Below, in pieces: positions 1 through 7,917 of a stretch of DNA of 64,000 nucleotides; the first letter of the stretch is position 1, and each line of letters opens with the position of its first letter. The DNA comes from Desulfovibrionales bacterium. Lineage in GTDB: Bacteria; Desulfobacterota; QYQD01. Position numbers and translations under genes: made by a program. The stretch covers positions 124,001-188,000 of the forward strand of contig JAQURM010000002.1 of assembly GCA_028715605.1 (NCBI GenBank). The letters are read 5' to 3'. The notes under the pieces are model-generated. The model was given only the letters and a program-made list of their open reading frames with translations. It had not been told where the DNA came from and did not search any database.

Positions 1-2395
1 CCGTCCGTGTTGCGGCCTCCCATTCATCTTCAGTAGGCAGCCTTTTGCCTGTCCAGGCGGCAAAGGCCATGGCGTCTTCCCGGCTGACCTGAACCACAGG
101 GTGATTTCTTTTATTGTGTATCGTAGTTCCGGGCCCTGAGGGCTGATGCCAGCAGGTCCCATATACTGTCTCACAGCTAAGGCCGGACTGGCAGATAAGT
201 CTTATTGAACCGGTTTTTGCATCTACCGTTTTCTTAAAACGTCCGTAATAGACCTTTCCGTATCCAAGCCTTTCAGCGATGGTTTTGTATCCGGTCTTTT
301 CCACAAAAACTTCGAAGAGCGCGTTTGTAACCGGGAACCTGCCCATATAAAAGGCCTCTAAACGCACTTTTTGTTCAGGACGTTCATCTTTGCCGGGAGA
401 CTTATTGCCAACGATATAGTCTCCCGCCGGGATCAGAATATACTGATTGTAAAATCTTTCCCTGTCGCCGAGCAAGCGATTAAATTCCTCGGCCAGGAGC
501 CTGGCCCTCGGTATCTTATCCTCCTCTCCAAAAATGCCGTCCGAATATCCCGCCTCTGAACCGCTGGCGGAGAGGCCTGGCTCTCCAGATTTCTCTGTGA
601 TTTCCAGCTCCTCAATGCCTTCCTCGGCCTCATCCTCTTCAACTTCTTCGATGTCTCCCATCTCCTCAGGCTCTAGCTCTTCCTCCGGTGCCTTTTCCAT
701 TATCTCTGCTTCATCCGCCACTTCTGCATCATCCTGAGTAACCTCTTCCCCTTCGGGTTTTGTTTCTGCAATTTCATCTACGACCTCGGCTTCTTCAAGG
801 TTATCGGTGAGCTCGGCGGGTTCCAGGTCTTCTGTGCTTCCGGTTTCTTCGGCCTCGATCTCTGGTTGGTCGTCTATGACTTCTGCGAGGGTTTCTTGGA
901 CGTTATCCTCGGCGACCTCTTCGACTTCCTCCATCTCTTCCGGTACGGCATCTTCCGGTTCGGCATCCGGCAGGAGGCCGGCTTCATCGACTATTTCTGT
1001 GTCCCCTTGCGGCTCTGCCTCTTCCTCTGCTTCCACGATTTCCTGGATGGCTTCTTCCACTTCTTCTTCAACGACTTCGTTAGTATCCTGAAGTTCTTCT
1101 GATTCTTCAGGCCCTATTTCTTCGGGTTCCAGGTCTTCGATGAGATCGGCTTCTTCCACTACTGCGGGGACTTCTTCGGCTTCTTCCGGTGCTTTCTCTA
1201 CGAGGTCCTCTACGACTTCAACTTCGTCGAGGTCGTCACCGGTCTCGTCCGATTCAATATCATCTACGATCTCCGTCTCTGCGAGATATTCCCCGGTCTC
1301 CCCGATATTTTCGAGTTTTTCAGATCCCGGTTCTTCCGGTATTATCTCTTCGACAAGCTCGACTGTATCGACTACGTCAACCTCATTCGCAGCGATTTCT
1401 TCCGGACTAGCGGCATCTTCGGTTGATTCTGCTGCCGGAGCCTCTTTCGATGTGGTTCCCTCTCGCCCATCAGCTTCACCAACACCAGGTCCGTAGCCTT
1501 CGACACCGGACTCGATGCCGGTACCTCCCACCTCGTCTTTATTCTGTTCACTGCCCGTTTCTGCGGCATTTCCTGAAATCCGGGGAAGCGTATCAGTCTT
1601 TTCACCTGAAAATCCCCCTGTATCCCCCTTTTCCAAAGGGGGAATTTGGCTTTCTTCCTTTTTCAAGGAAGGAATTGAAAGGCCCCCGTCTCTTCCCAAC
1701 GGGGGGCTTAATATATCTTCCCCTTTAGTAAAGGGGGGTGTAGGGGGATTATCATTGTCCTTTGTGTCGCCATGTGCCATGTGCGTTTCATACGCCCTGA
1801 CTTCAGATGGCGCGGCAGGCCCATCAGTCAAATCGCCATGTGCTACTTTTAAACCAATTTGTTGCGACAACCCCTGGATTATATTTTTTAATTGGCTTAG
1901 CTTGCCTGTTCTGTCCGAATTCCCCGTATTAGCCAAGGCCTCCGGATCCGACAACACTTCGCGGACAATATTTAAGACCTCGTTTATCTGTTCCAGCGTA
2001 ACGCCTCCGTCCTTTTTCGCACTGCCGGTAAACGAGGTGAGCATCCGGTCTTTGGCCTCATCGGACATAACAAAGATATTGCCGCGTCCTATGATTATGC
2101 CCTCAGGATTTTTTCCATCCTCGTAAAGCCTTTTAAAATCCGCATTGACAGAGGATTTGATACTGCTCAGGTTTTTTCGCTTGGGTTTGATCGCAGAAGG
2201 ATCGTCTCCGGTGTCCCAGAGCGCCGTGACGAGTCTGTCCGTATCAATGCCCTGGAGGGTGGTGACGGCGTTTTCGCTTTCATAAAATTCCCTGACGGCA
2301 TGGATCAGCCTGTATTTTAATGTCTTATGGTCTCTATAGTTGAGGTTGGATATCGCCTCGTCGATTCCCTTGAGGGATATTACAGTGGTGGCCAC
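1..2395 (-). CDS. Large FGE-sulfatase (SUMF1-type) domain protein with acidic linker, C-terminus outside window
   Basis: The reading frame is open from a GTG at 2395 (AGGAGG five bases upstream) to the window edge, giving at least 798 residues with no stop. Residues 1-150 form a mixed charged region I do not recognise. Residues about 215-262 are encoded by an inserted repeat (see 1609-1752). Residues about 320-590 are a low-complexity linker dominated by Glu, Asp and Val. From about residue 650 the sequence matches the formylglycine-generating-enzyme/SUMF1 fold: ILIPAGDYIVG, FYMGRFPVTNALF, HPVVQVSREDAMAFAAW, GKRLPTEDEWE. The catalytic cysteine region would lie beyond the window. Such domains activate sulfatases, act in iron- or NO-related enzymes, or serve as binding modules, and I cannot tell which applies here. 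It sits 24 bases after the zinc-ribbon gene in the same direction, so they are probably one operon. Domain call confident, function unknown. Confidence 0.85.
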   Translation of the reverse strand, partial: MATTVISLKGIDEAISNLNYRDHKTLKYRLIHAVREFYESENAVTTLQGIDTDRLVTALWDTGDDPSAIKPKRKNLSSIKSSVNADFKRLYEDGKNPEGIIIGRGNIFVMSDEAKDRMLTSFTGSAKKDGGVTLEQINEVLNIVREVLSDPEALANTGNSDRTGKLSQLKNIIQGLSQQIGLKVAHGDLTDGPAAPSEVRAYETHMAHGDTKDNDNPPTPPFTKGEDILSPPLGRDGGLSIPSLKKEESQIPPLEKGDTGGFSGEKTDTLPRISGNAAETGSEQNKDEVGGTGIESGVEGYGPGVGEADGREGTTSKEAPAAESTEDAASPEEIAANEVDVVDTVELVEEIIPEEPGSEKLENIGETGEYLAETEIVDDIESDETGDDLDEVEVVEDLVEKAPEEAEEVPAVVEEADLIEDLEPEEIGPEESEELQDTNEVVEEEVEEAIQEIVEAEEEAEPQGDTEIVDEAGLLPDAEPEDAVPEEMEEVEEVAEDNVQETLAEVIDDQPEIEAEETGSTEDLEPAELTDNLEEAEVVDEIAETKPEGEEVTQDDAEVADEAEIMEKAPEEELEPEEMGDIEEVEEDEAEEGIEELEITEKSGEPGLSASGSEAGYSDGIFGEEDKIPRARLLAEEFNRLLGDRERFYNQYILIPAGDYIVGNKSPGKDERPEQKVRLEAFYMGRFPVTNALFEVFVEKTGYKTIAERLGYGKVYYGRFKKTVDAKTGSIRLICQSGLSCETVYGTCWHQPSGPGTTIHNKRNHPVVQVSREDAMAFAAWTGKRLPTEDEWEAATRT
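1609..1752. repeat. Inverted-repeat-flanked element inserted in frame in the FGE-domain gene
   Basis: The left end begins AATCCCCCTGTATCCCCC and the right end finishes GGGGGGTGTAGGGGGATT. With the adjoining CCCCTTTnnnAAAGGGG blocks these form imperfect terminal inverted repeats of about 30 bases around 144 bp. The host reading frame passes through it without a stop and gains a proline-, glycine- and lysine-rich segment (reading NPPTPPFTKGE). Related CCCCCTTTnnnAAAGGGGG sequences occur at 57585-57673 and about 40474-40512. Confidence 0.7.
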
Positions 2396-2419
2396 AAGAA
2401 CCTCCTGTTGCCTATGCCG

Positions 2420-3892
2420 CTATCGTTTTTTGCGGACAAGAACGCGTCTTCTTACCACTTTCCGGCGAGGGTTGGGAGATGGGGGAGATGGATTTGCAGC
2501 GTCATGCCGGGCGGGAACTGCGTTTTCTATTTCACCGGCCAGATGTTGCCGGTAACGGCAGGTCGCCCTCGGACATTTTAAGGATATTTCCCCTGCTGAG
2601 TCTTCGGTTTCAATTAGAAACGGATTTTTACACTGTGGACAAACAATGTGATGAGGTTTGCCCCAGCTTATAAGATTACAGTCACTGTTGGAACAGGTGT
2701 AGAAAGATTTACCCTTGGCAGTCTGTTTCGTCTCGATCTTGCCGATTCTACATACCGGACACGCGGAGGCCAGGTCCTCGGAGAAGGCTGCGATATGCTT
2801 TTCAATGATATCATCCGCGACGGCGGCCTCATCCTGTTCCGAAACAGGTTCGATTTCACTTTTTGCCTCGTCCACTGACTGTAAGTCCTGCATCTCACGC
2901 GATGCCTTCTCGGTTTTTTCCACCTCCGTTACTGCCGGACGGTCCGGTTCATCTACGACCGGCGTCGGGGCGGACAGATTCGCATCCGCCGGAGAGAGAC
3001 GGACATCTTCGACATGGGCGAACAGATCCTGTCCGGAAGTCTCATGTTTTGGAGCTGGCTCCGGCGCTGCCTGTACCGGCACAGGAGATTCTTCAATAGA
3101 ACGTGCGTCTTCAGCAGCGATTCTTTTTCTTTCCGGCTCAGTTGTCTTTTCAGATTCCCTTAGCCTTTGAACTTTGGTGTCACCGGGTTGGCCTATAATA
3201 TCTTCGGCAGGAACTTCTTTTTTAGCGAAGAAACTTTGGACCCTGATCTGGCTGATATCCTGGGCCCGGAGCACTGGAGATGCAGTGTCCACGTGTGACC
3301 TTGTCTGTTCCTGTCTGTAACGGAAAATTTTTGCCGTCGTTTGTTCCGGTTTTGCCGGGGTCTTTTGTTTTGATAAAGGAACCCCCTGCATCTGTAATGT
3401 CTGGTCAAACTGGCTGATCGCGGTTTCCAGTTCTTTACGTCCGGACAACACCTCATCCATGATCTGAACAAGGTAGGCGACAAGATTGACCCCGGGCATT
3501 TTGGGGAAGATGCGGTCGACTAAGCGGACCATACTGATGGCCGGTTTCGTGGCGGAAAGACTACTATCTAGGGAGGCATCAATATATCCTTTTTGAATTA
3601 AATCCCGGAGGGATGCCTTCAGGTCTTCATCCGGGTCAAGGCCGAATTCCGCCAATTCATTCAGGAATGTTTCCTCTGTAAAACGTTCGGGTGGAAAAGA
3701 TGAAGCGCTTTCGATATCGGTTTCACGTTCTACGGCGAGGATAAGGCATGGTATGGTCGCTACATTCAGAGGCAGCGAGCCGATTCCATACCTGGTCCCG
3801 ATCAGCCGTTCTATATGCCGTCCCAAGGCCTCATCAAATCGTGCACGAATATTACGTGTGGAAAGCTGCTCTTGCTCAATATTCTGCTGCAT
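2420..3892 (-). CDS. Zinc-ribbon protein of unknown function, upstream partner of the FGE-domain gene
   Basis: A 490-residue soluble protein. Residues 1-165 are a predicted helical/winged-helix-like region conserved in appearance (RARFDEALGRHIERLIGTRYG near the start). Residues about 165-375 are a charged, low-complexity linker. Residues about 379-445 carry two CxxC ribbons resembling topoisomerase C-terminal zinc fingers: CPVC with CSNSDC, then CPQC with CPRATC. The C-terminus is a basic tail (RRKVVRRRVLVRKKR) that could bind nucleic acid. The ATG at 3892 is the first in the frame. The gene is followed after 24 bases by the FGE-domain gene, and both have long unstructured linkers, which suggests they work together. 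No specific function can be assigned. Confidence 0.75.
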   Translation of the reverse strand: MQQNIEQEQLSTRNIRARFDEALGRHIERLIGTRYGIGSLPLNVATIPCLILAVERETDIESASSFPPERFTEETFLNELAEFGLDPDEDLKASLRDLIQKGYIDASLDSSLSATKPAISMVRLVDRIFPKMPGVNLVAYLVQIMDEVLSGRKELETAISQFDQTLQMQGVPLSKQKTPAKPEQTTAKIFRYRQEQTRSHVDTASPVLRAQDISQIRVQSFFAKKEVPAEDIIGQPGDTKVQRLRESEKTTEPERKRIAAEDARSIEESPVPVQAAPEPAPKHETSGQDLFAHVEDVRLSPADANLSAPTPVVDEPDRPAVTEVEKTEKASREMQDLQSVDEAKSEIEPVSEQDEAAVADDIIEKHIAAFSEDLASACPVCRIGKIETKQTAKGKSFYTCSNSDCNLISWGKPHHIVCPQCKNPFLIETEDSAGEISLKCPRATCRYRQHLAGEIENAVPARHDAANPSPPSPNPRRKVVRRRVLVRKKR

Positions 3893-4117
3893 AGGCGATC
3901 TCCGTCAGTATCTTCTCTCGGGCTTTTTTAAAGTATGATGGCTTCGCAGGAAGTCCGTTTGCTGCGAAATAGCGATCAGCCATCAGCGGTCAGCTTGAGT
4001 CGCCATTCTACTTCCTGAAAGCTGAGAACTGAGTGCTGAATGCTTTTGCATGGTGCATACGGACTTCAGATTTCTTATCGACACAAACGACCGGGAGATT
4101 AGCGCGCTAAAGGCAGG
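3893..4117. other. Intergenic region with a CAGC-rich dispersed repeat
   Basis: No gene is visible. Bases about 3939-4042 hold a degenerate array of the hexamer-to-octamer type found elsewhere in the window (gcgatcagccatcagcggt, gctgagaactgagtgctga), preceded by a GATGGCTTCGCA motif that also begins repeats at 28194, 31222 and 56549. Confidence 0.5.
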
Positions 4118-4474
4118 CTATGCATCGAGCCATCGAAGGCCGTTGTCTTCGCTTGACTCTTCACAAAGGGAGACTACGTTGAGAAATTCTTCCAAGGCCG
4201 CTTTGGCCTTAAGGTCTTTAAAACTAAGGAACATGATGCCTGTCCCACCATTGGCAAGATGCCGGGCCTCCCCGGTCACAAAGACATAGCCGAACCCCGG
4301 CACATCTATAGCCAGATCTACCTTATCATTTAAATCAAATACCTGGCAGGCAGGTAAAAAGCAGCCTCTCAGGCTGATATCCTTCGTAAAATGGGCCTCT
4401 CCGCCTTTAAGGATAACGACCTTGAGGCCAAAGTCAAAGCGCGGGGTTGTCCTCTGCTCTTTTCCCAAAGACAT
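4118..4474 (-). CDS. PilZ-domain protein
   Basis: A 118-residue single-domain protein. It has the two cyclic-di-GMP-binding signatures of PilZ domains: RTTPRF (RxxxR) near residue 7 and DISLRG (D/NxSxxG) near residue 33, followed by the expected beta-barrel pattern (VFVTGEARHLANGGTGIMFLSF). It probably senses cyclic di-GMP and passes the signal to an unknown partner. It stands alone between the tRNA-His terminator region and the zinc-ribbon/FGE operon and reads in the same direction as that operon. A second PilZ protein is at 29823-30299. Confidence 0.85.
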   Translation of the reverse strand: MSLGKEQRTTPRFDFGLKVVILKGGEAHFTKDISLRGCFLPACQVFDLNDKVDLAIDVPGFGYVFVTGEARHLANGGTGIMFLSFKDLKAKAALEEFLNVVSLCEESSEDNGLRWLDA

Positions 4475-4534
4475 TACCTCCTTTAGGGCGTTTCGGCATG
4501 TTCAGGGGATGACTTTAGATTTTATTTTGTTAAA

Positions 4535-4576
4535 GAAATAAAAAAAGGGTTATCCGCCATAGGCGGATAACCCTTT
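4535..4576 (-). terminator. Original terminator of the tRNA-His locus (displaced side)
   Basis: A perfect 15-bp hairpin (4544-4558 with 4562-4576, loop ATA) is followed on the minus strand by a U-rich run. It lies eight bases beyond the displaced tRNA-His 3-prime fragment. Before integration it was probably the terminator of tRNA-His. Confidence 0.8.
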
Positions 4577-4583
4577 GATTTTT

Positions 4584-4633
4584 CTGGGGTGAGCGGAGGG
4601 ACTCGAACCCTCGACCTCTGGGGCCACAACCCA
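4584..4633. repeat. Attachment site (left), displaced 3-prime fragment of tRNA-His
   Basis: These 50 bases are identical to 15690-15739 and correspond to the T-arm, variable loop and 3-prime anticodon arm of tRNA-His on the minus strand, including the CCA end. The match ends in the anticodon stem (ACCCA then ATC here, ACCCA then GTG at the right end). Confidence 0.9.
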
Positions 4634-4671
4634 ATCTTTTGCCTATTTTCGTGTTACTCACAGTTTTTCAC

Positions 4672-4700
4672 TTGACTTCACAACTTACTTACTTTATTAT
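4672..4700 (+). promoter_or_regulatory. Candidate sigma70 promoter for the integrase
   Basis: TTGACT (4672-4677) and TATTAT (4695-4700) are separated by exactly 17 bases. The integrase starts 128 bases downstream. The leader contains the repeated putative integrase arm sites at 4760-4781, which would allow autoregulation. Confidence 0.5.
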
Positions 4701-4759
4701 CTTTTTCAATATTAAGACGCTAACCTTAACTTCACTGAATTTCACTAAAAATAACACGA

Positions 4760-4781
4760 TAGGTAACTAATAGGTAACTAA
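4760..4781. repeat. Putative arm-type integrase binding sites, left
   Basis: TAGGTAACTAA occurs twice in tandem (period 11). The same tandem pair is found near the right end at 15624-15644. Paired short direct repeats flanking both cores are what lambda-type integrases bind as arm sites; this function is inferred. Confidence 0.5.
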
Positions 4782-4828
4782 TTTGACCTCTGGGTAAAAC
4801 CCCTGGGTGACTAAGGAGGCCCACCAAT

Positions 4829-5965
4829 ATGGCAAAATATGTTTCGGTCGATCCTGTCAGACATCCGGGAGTGGTGTATTACGAATCGGACAACCGGAAG
4901 CACAACGGCAAACCCGATAGATGTTTTTATATAACCTACAAAGTAGAAGGAAGGCTGACGCGGGAGAAAATCGGCTGGCTTTCCGAGGGGTATTCGGGGA
5001 AACTTGCAGGCCAGATACGGGCGGAACGGTTACGCAGTATCCGGCACGGAGAAGAGTTGCCAAAGCAACGGAAAAAGGTCCCTACCTTTGGAGAACTGGC
5101 AAAAGGCTATTTCGACCATTATAAAGGACTGCACGGCAAGATTGATTTGATTGATTTGAAACGCTATGAAGTGCATCTGGCGCCGGTCTTAGGCGATAAG
5201 AAAGCCGACCAGATTGACCCTTTAACGATCGACCGCATAAGGATTAACCTGAAGAAAGATGGGCGGGAAGGGAGCGTTTATAATGTCCTGGAGCTTGCCC
5301 GTCGAATCCTGAACTTTGCGTTTAAGAAGCGCCTTATAAAGACCGTGCCCGTAAAGATTGGTATGCCCAAACGGAACAATGAAAAGACGGAGTGCCTGAC
5401 CAGCGATGAATTGACGCGGCTGGTTGAGGTTCTGGATTCATATCCTAATATTCAGGTGGCGGGCATATTTAAACTGGCCTTGTATAGCGGAATGCGACGT
5501 TCCGAGCTTCTACGTCTGGAGTGGAGAGACGTTGACCTTGAGCGTCGAACTATCCGGCTAAGAGAGACAAAGGGCGGCATCGACCAATCTATACCCATGA
5601 ACGATCTGGCATATAAATTATTAAGTGAACATCCGAGGGTTGCAGGATCGCCTTTTGTCTTTCCTGGGAAAGACGGAAATAGACGTTATGATGTTAAGCG
5701 CCATGCTGACCATATCCGACGTTTGGCAGGGTTACCTGAAGGGTTCAGGCCGATGCACGGCCTAAGACATACCTATGCGTCTCTTCTGGCGTCAAGCGGG
5801 CAGGTCGATCTTTATACCTTGAGCAAGTTACTTACTCACAAATCACCGGTAACGACAAAACGCTACGCTCACCTGGCAGATAAAACGCTACAGCAGGCCA
5901 CCAATGTAATTAGCAACATAATAAGCCAGGCAAGCATTGAACCGGCTATTGAGGCCAAAAAATAA
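4829..5965 (+). CDS. Tyrosine recombinase (phage-type integrase)
   Basis: A 378-residue integrase that should catalyse insertion and excision of the element at tRNA-His. The N-terminal part has an arm-binding-like beta domain. A SAM-like core-binding domain covers residues about 85-180. The catalytic domain holds Arg in SGMRRSELLRLEW (about 221), His and Arg in HGLRHTYASLL (about 311-314), a His in KLLTHKS, and the nucleophile Tyr in KRYAHL (about 346), so all key residues are intact. The ATG at 4829 has AAGGAGG upstream. It lies just inside the left attachment repeat and reads into the element. Confidence 0.95.
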   Translation: MAKYVSVDPVRHPGVVYYESDNRKHNGKPDRCFYITYKVEGRLTREKIGWLSEGYSGKLAGQIRAERLRSIRHGEELPKQRKKVPTFGELAKGYFDHYKGLHGKIDLIDLKRYEVHLAPVLGDKKADQIDPLTIDRIRINLKKDGREGSVYNVLELARRILNFAFKKRLIKTVPVKIGMPKRNNEKTECLTSDELTRLVEVLDSYPNIQVAGIFKLALYSGMRRSELLRLEWRDVDLERRTIRLRETKGGIDQSIPMNDLAYKLLSEHPRVAGSPFVFPGKDGNRRYDVKRHADHIRRLAGLPEGFRPMHGLRHTYASLLASSGQVDLYTLSKLLTHKSPVTTKRYAHLADKTLQQATNVISNIISQASIEPAIEAKK

Positions 5966-5999
5966 CCTTGACCTATACTAAAAGGTGGTATATAGTCCC

Positions 6000-6287
6000 A
6001 TGAAATGGACGGTAACGATCAGCCGGGAAGCCGGGAAACAAATTGCGAAACTCCCACAGATGGTCAGGGATTCGTTGATTGCGTTGATTAAAGAGATTGA
6101 GGTGAACGGGCCGGTCAGGGGCAACTGGCCCAACTACAGCGCCCTGACGGGGAACCGTTATCATTGTCATTTGAAAAAGGGCCGACCGACGTATGTTGCC
6201 GTCTGGGAGCTTAAGAATAAAAAAGACAGGTCTGTTGAGGTGGTTTATGCCGGAACCCATGAGAAAGCGCCCTATCAGAAACGTTGA
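6000..6287 (+). CDS. higB: RelE/ParE-superfamily toxin, HigB-like
   Basis: A 95-residue protein with the RelE/HigB pattern: an N-terminal strand and helices (WTVTISREAGKQIAKLP), the segment YHCHLKKGRPTYVAVWE, and a terminal strand with KNKKDRSVEVVYAGTHEKAPY. Family members are ribosome-dependent mRNA interferases. The ATG at 6000, preceded by AAGGTGG, is preferred over an in-frame GTG at 5985. The toxin gene precedes and overlaps the antitoxin gene by 29 bases, the HigBA order. It probably stabilises the element. Confidence 0.8.
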   Translation: MKWTVTISREAGKQIAKLPQMVRDSLIALIKEIEVNGPVRGNWPNYSALTGNRYHCHLKKGRPTYVAVWELKNKKDRSVEVVYAGTHEKAPYQKR

Positions 6288-6609
6288 ATTGCGTTTTAGC
6301 GGGCCAGTGAAACACAAGAAGAAGGCTATTGATGCGTTGAGGTCTCTGGGCTTCGCAGAGGTGTTTTTTTCTGGTGAAGCCATTCCATGGCGTGCGGCAT
6401 TCCCGGAATACACCGACGAACAATTGCCGGGCCGTATTCTGGCCGGAGCGCGGGTAAAAGAAGGGATGTCGCAGGTAAGGCTTGCCAAGTTGACGGGCAT
6501 TCCACAGCGTCACATCAGCGAAATGGAGAACGGAAAAAGGCCGATCGGCAAGAAGAATGCTAAACTTTTCGCAGAAGCATTGAAGGTTGATTACCGAATT
6601 TTCTTATAG
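6259..6609 (+). CDS. higA: Xre-family antitoxin, HigA-like
   Basis: A 116-residue protein whose C-terminal half is a classical Xre helix-turn-helix (GMSQVRLAKLTGIPQRHISE, then MENGKRPIGKKNAKLFAEAL, residues about 65-105). The N-terminal half (VELRFSGPVKHKKKAIDALR) would contact the toxin. The start at 6259 lies inside the toxin gene; an upstream in-frame ATG at 6247 is the alternative. It should neutralise the toxin and repress the operon. Confidence 0.85.
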   Translation: MRKRPIRNVELRFSGPVKHKKKAIDALRSLGFAEVFFSGEAIPWRAAFPEYTDEQLPGRILAGARVKEGMSQVRLAKLTGIPQRHISEMENGKRPIGKKNAKLFAEALKVDYRIFL

Positions 6610-6618
6610 GGGTAACTT

Positions 6619-6795
6619 ATGGATCAGAGGAAAAGTAAGAAACCGCAATTAAGGGTATTGCCAAAAAAGTCGAAGCCGTCAGACAGAAAGCCGCTGGTGT
6701 ACCCGGAAGTGCATTGCCGGATAGGGTTTTTGGATCAGCCGTTGCCAGAGAGCTTGCCACCAAAAAACGGGTTGACTTCACCGGAAGAAGAGTAA
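6619..6795 (+). CDS. Small hypothetical protein (58 aa)
   Basis: An ATG ten bases after the antitoxin stop opens a 58-residue frame rich in Lys, Pro and Ser (begins MDQRKSKKPQLRVLPKK, ends LPPKNGLTSPEEE). There is a weak AGGGG upstream. It shares direction and spacing with the toxin-antitoxin pair and could be its third gene. No recognised domain; it is probably disordered. Confidence 0.4.
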   Translation: MDQRKSKKPQLRVLPKKSKPSDRKPLVYPEVHCRIGFLDQPLPESLPPKNGLTSPEEE

Positions 6796-6853
6796 TCGTC
6801 TTGGCCCCCTTACGGGACGCCGGAATATTGAAGTGTTAGAATAAGGAGGCTCC

Positions 6854-7711
6854 ATGAACGTTAAGAATATCAAAACTATCCTGATTGTTTTTGTCTTTTT
6901 ATTCCCTGCCTGTGCGCCCCAATTAACAGTTCAACATACCTTCTTAACCGCGCGTGGTGTGTTGGTACCAAGGGAAGAATTTGCCCCAATACCTAAGTTT
7001 GATTCCACATCCACGTTCCGTTCTGCAAAAAGTGTCAAAGAGAATTCTGTTGTTGAGTTAGGAGTGTGGCGGAAAGTATATATTGAAAGGGAAAAAGTTA
7101 TCAGGCAGATCTTCCTTGCAGACATTAAAATTACCAATACTTCTACCACACCATACATAACGCCGGAAGAACTGATTATTTTCGATGCGGACAAAAACGC
7201 TCTAAGACTACTCCGGCCAGATGAATATGTGTATTACATTGAAGGGATGACATCAGAAGACGCATTAGGACAATCCACAGCATTGTCCGCGTATGCGGCT
7301 CGCACTCAGGCAAACCAATTTTATAACACCTACACGGCCCAGTCTTATTACGGGAGTACCTATGGAAGCGATTTTGGGGCTTTTTTTTCGGGCTTTGATT
7401 CAGGCATGAGTACCGCTGCAAGTATTCATGCTTTAAGTTTAGCACGCCAGGCAGCCGAAATAAATGAAATTATAAGAACCTTCCGGCTTTGCGCGCTCAG
7501 ACCTATACTGACCTTGCCTGACAGCAGCAATGTGGGGAGAGTTTGGAGTTTGACGGGAAATTTGCCAATTGAGATACATATTTTTGCAGGTGGAGATCAC
7601 CACATAATTAAACTAAACCACAATAAACCAGGGCTCGGAGGCACCCTCCCGGGTTTCCGTGGAATTTTGGAGGATGAGGAGGAGGTGATATGTAATGGCA
7701 GGTGTCAATAG
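6854..7711 (+). CDS. Putative lipoprotein of unknown function
   Basis: A 285-residue protein. The N-terminus has two lysines, a hydrophobic stretch and a lipobox (LFPAC, Cys at residue 20), so it should be lipidated and held in the inner or outer membrane. The mature part has a Tyr/Ser/Gly-rich central segment ([20 protein letters not shown], about residues 157-176) between beta-rich regions. AAGGAGG precedes the ATG. It is not a standard satellite gene and may be cargo. Its last 17 bases overlap the SSB remnant. Confidence 0.75.
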   Translation: MNVKNIKTILIVFVFLFPACAPQLTVQHTFLTARGVLVPREEFAPIPKFDSTSTFRSAKSVKENSVVELGVWRKVYIEREKVIRQIFLADIKITNTSTTPYITPEELIIFDADKNALRLLRPDEYVYYIEGMTSEDALGQSTALSAYAARTQANQFYNTYTAQSYYGSTYGSDFGAFFSGFDSGMSTAASIHALSLARQAAEINEIIRTFRLCALRPILTLPDSSNVGRVWSLTGNLPIEIHIFAGGDHHIIKLNHNKPGLGGTLPGFRGILEDEEEVICNGRCQ

Positions 7712-7856
7712 GGTTATTCTGGTAGGTTATCTTGGGGCCGATCCTGAAGTGCGTTATACGAAAAACCGGGGATCGGGGTCCCTGGCCCCGTATGTTTTAT
7801 ACATGCCCCGGAGATTTTTCAACTTTTTTGGGCTTGTGGGGAGAAATTCCCCTTGA
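7695..7856 (+). pseudogene. Truncated single-stranded DNA-binding protein (SSB) remnant
   Basis: The first 23 or so codons read [20 protein letters not shown] then YTKN, an almost perfect SSB N-terminus (strand 1 of the OB fold). After that the homology ends and the frame stops at 7854-7856, only 53 residues in total against about 110-180 for the family. It overlaps the lipoprotein end and has GGAGGTGAT just upstream. The rest of the gene appears deleted, with the following promoter region joined on. Confidence 0.75.
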
Positions 7857-7882
7857 CAAAGTGGGACAAAATGTCCCATACT
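7853..7882 (+). promoter_or_regulatory. Candidate promoter with a palindromic operator in the spacer
   Basis: TTGACA (7853-7858) is followed after 18 bases by CATACT (7877-7882). The spacer contains a perfect 7-bp inverted repeat, TGGGACA-AAA-TGTCCCA (7862-7878). A repressor bound there would block the promoter of the terminase-like gene. The promoter is a fair match; the operator role is inferred. Confidence 0.4.
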
Positions 7883-7917
7883 TGAGAAAATTTTTCCCCA
7901 AAATAGGTGAAAACGGC

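Noticed and set aside
534-1496. Ser-rich plus-strand frames (67-118 aa) over the first 1.5 kb
   Set aside because: They are antisense shadows of the Glu/Asp-rich linker of the minus-strand FGE-domain gene, whose frame is open throughout and has a proper start signal.
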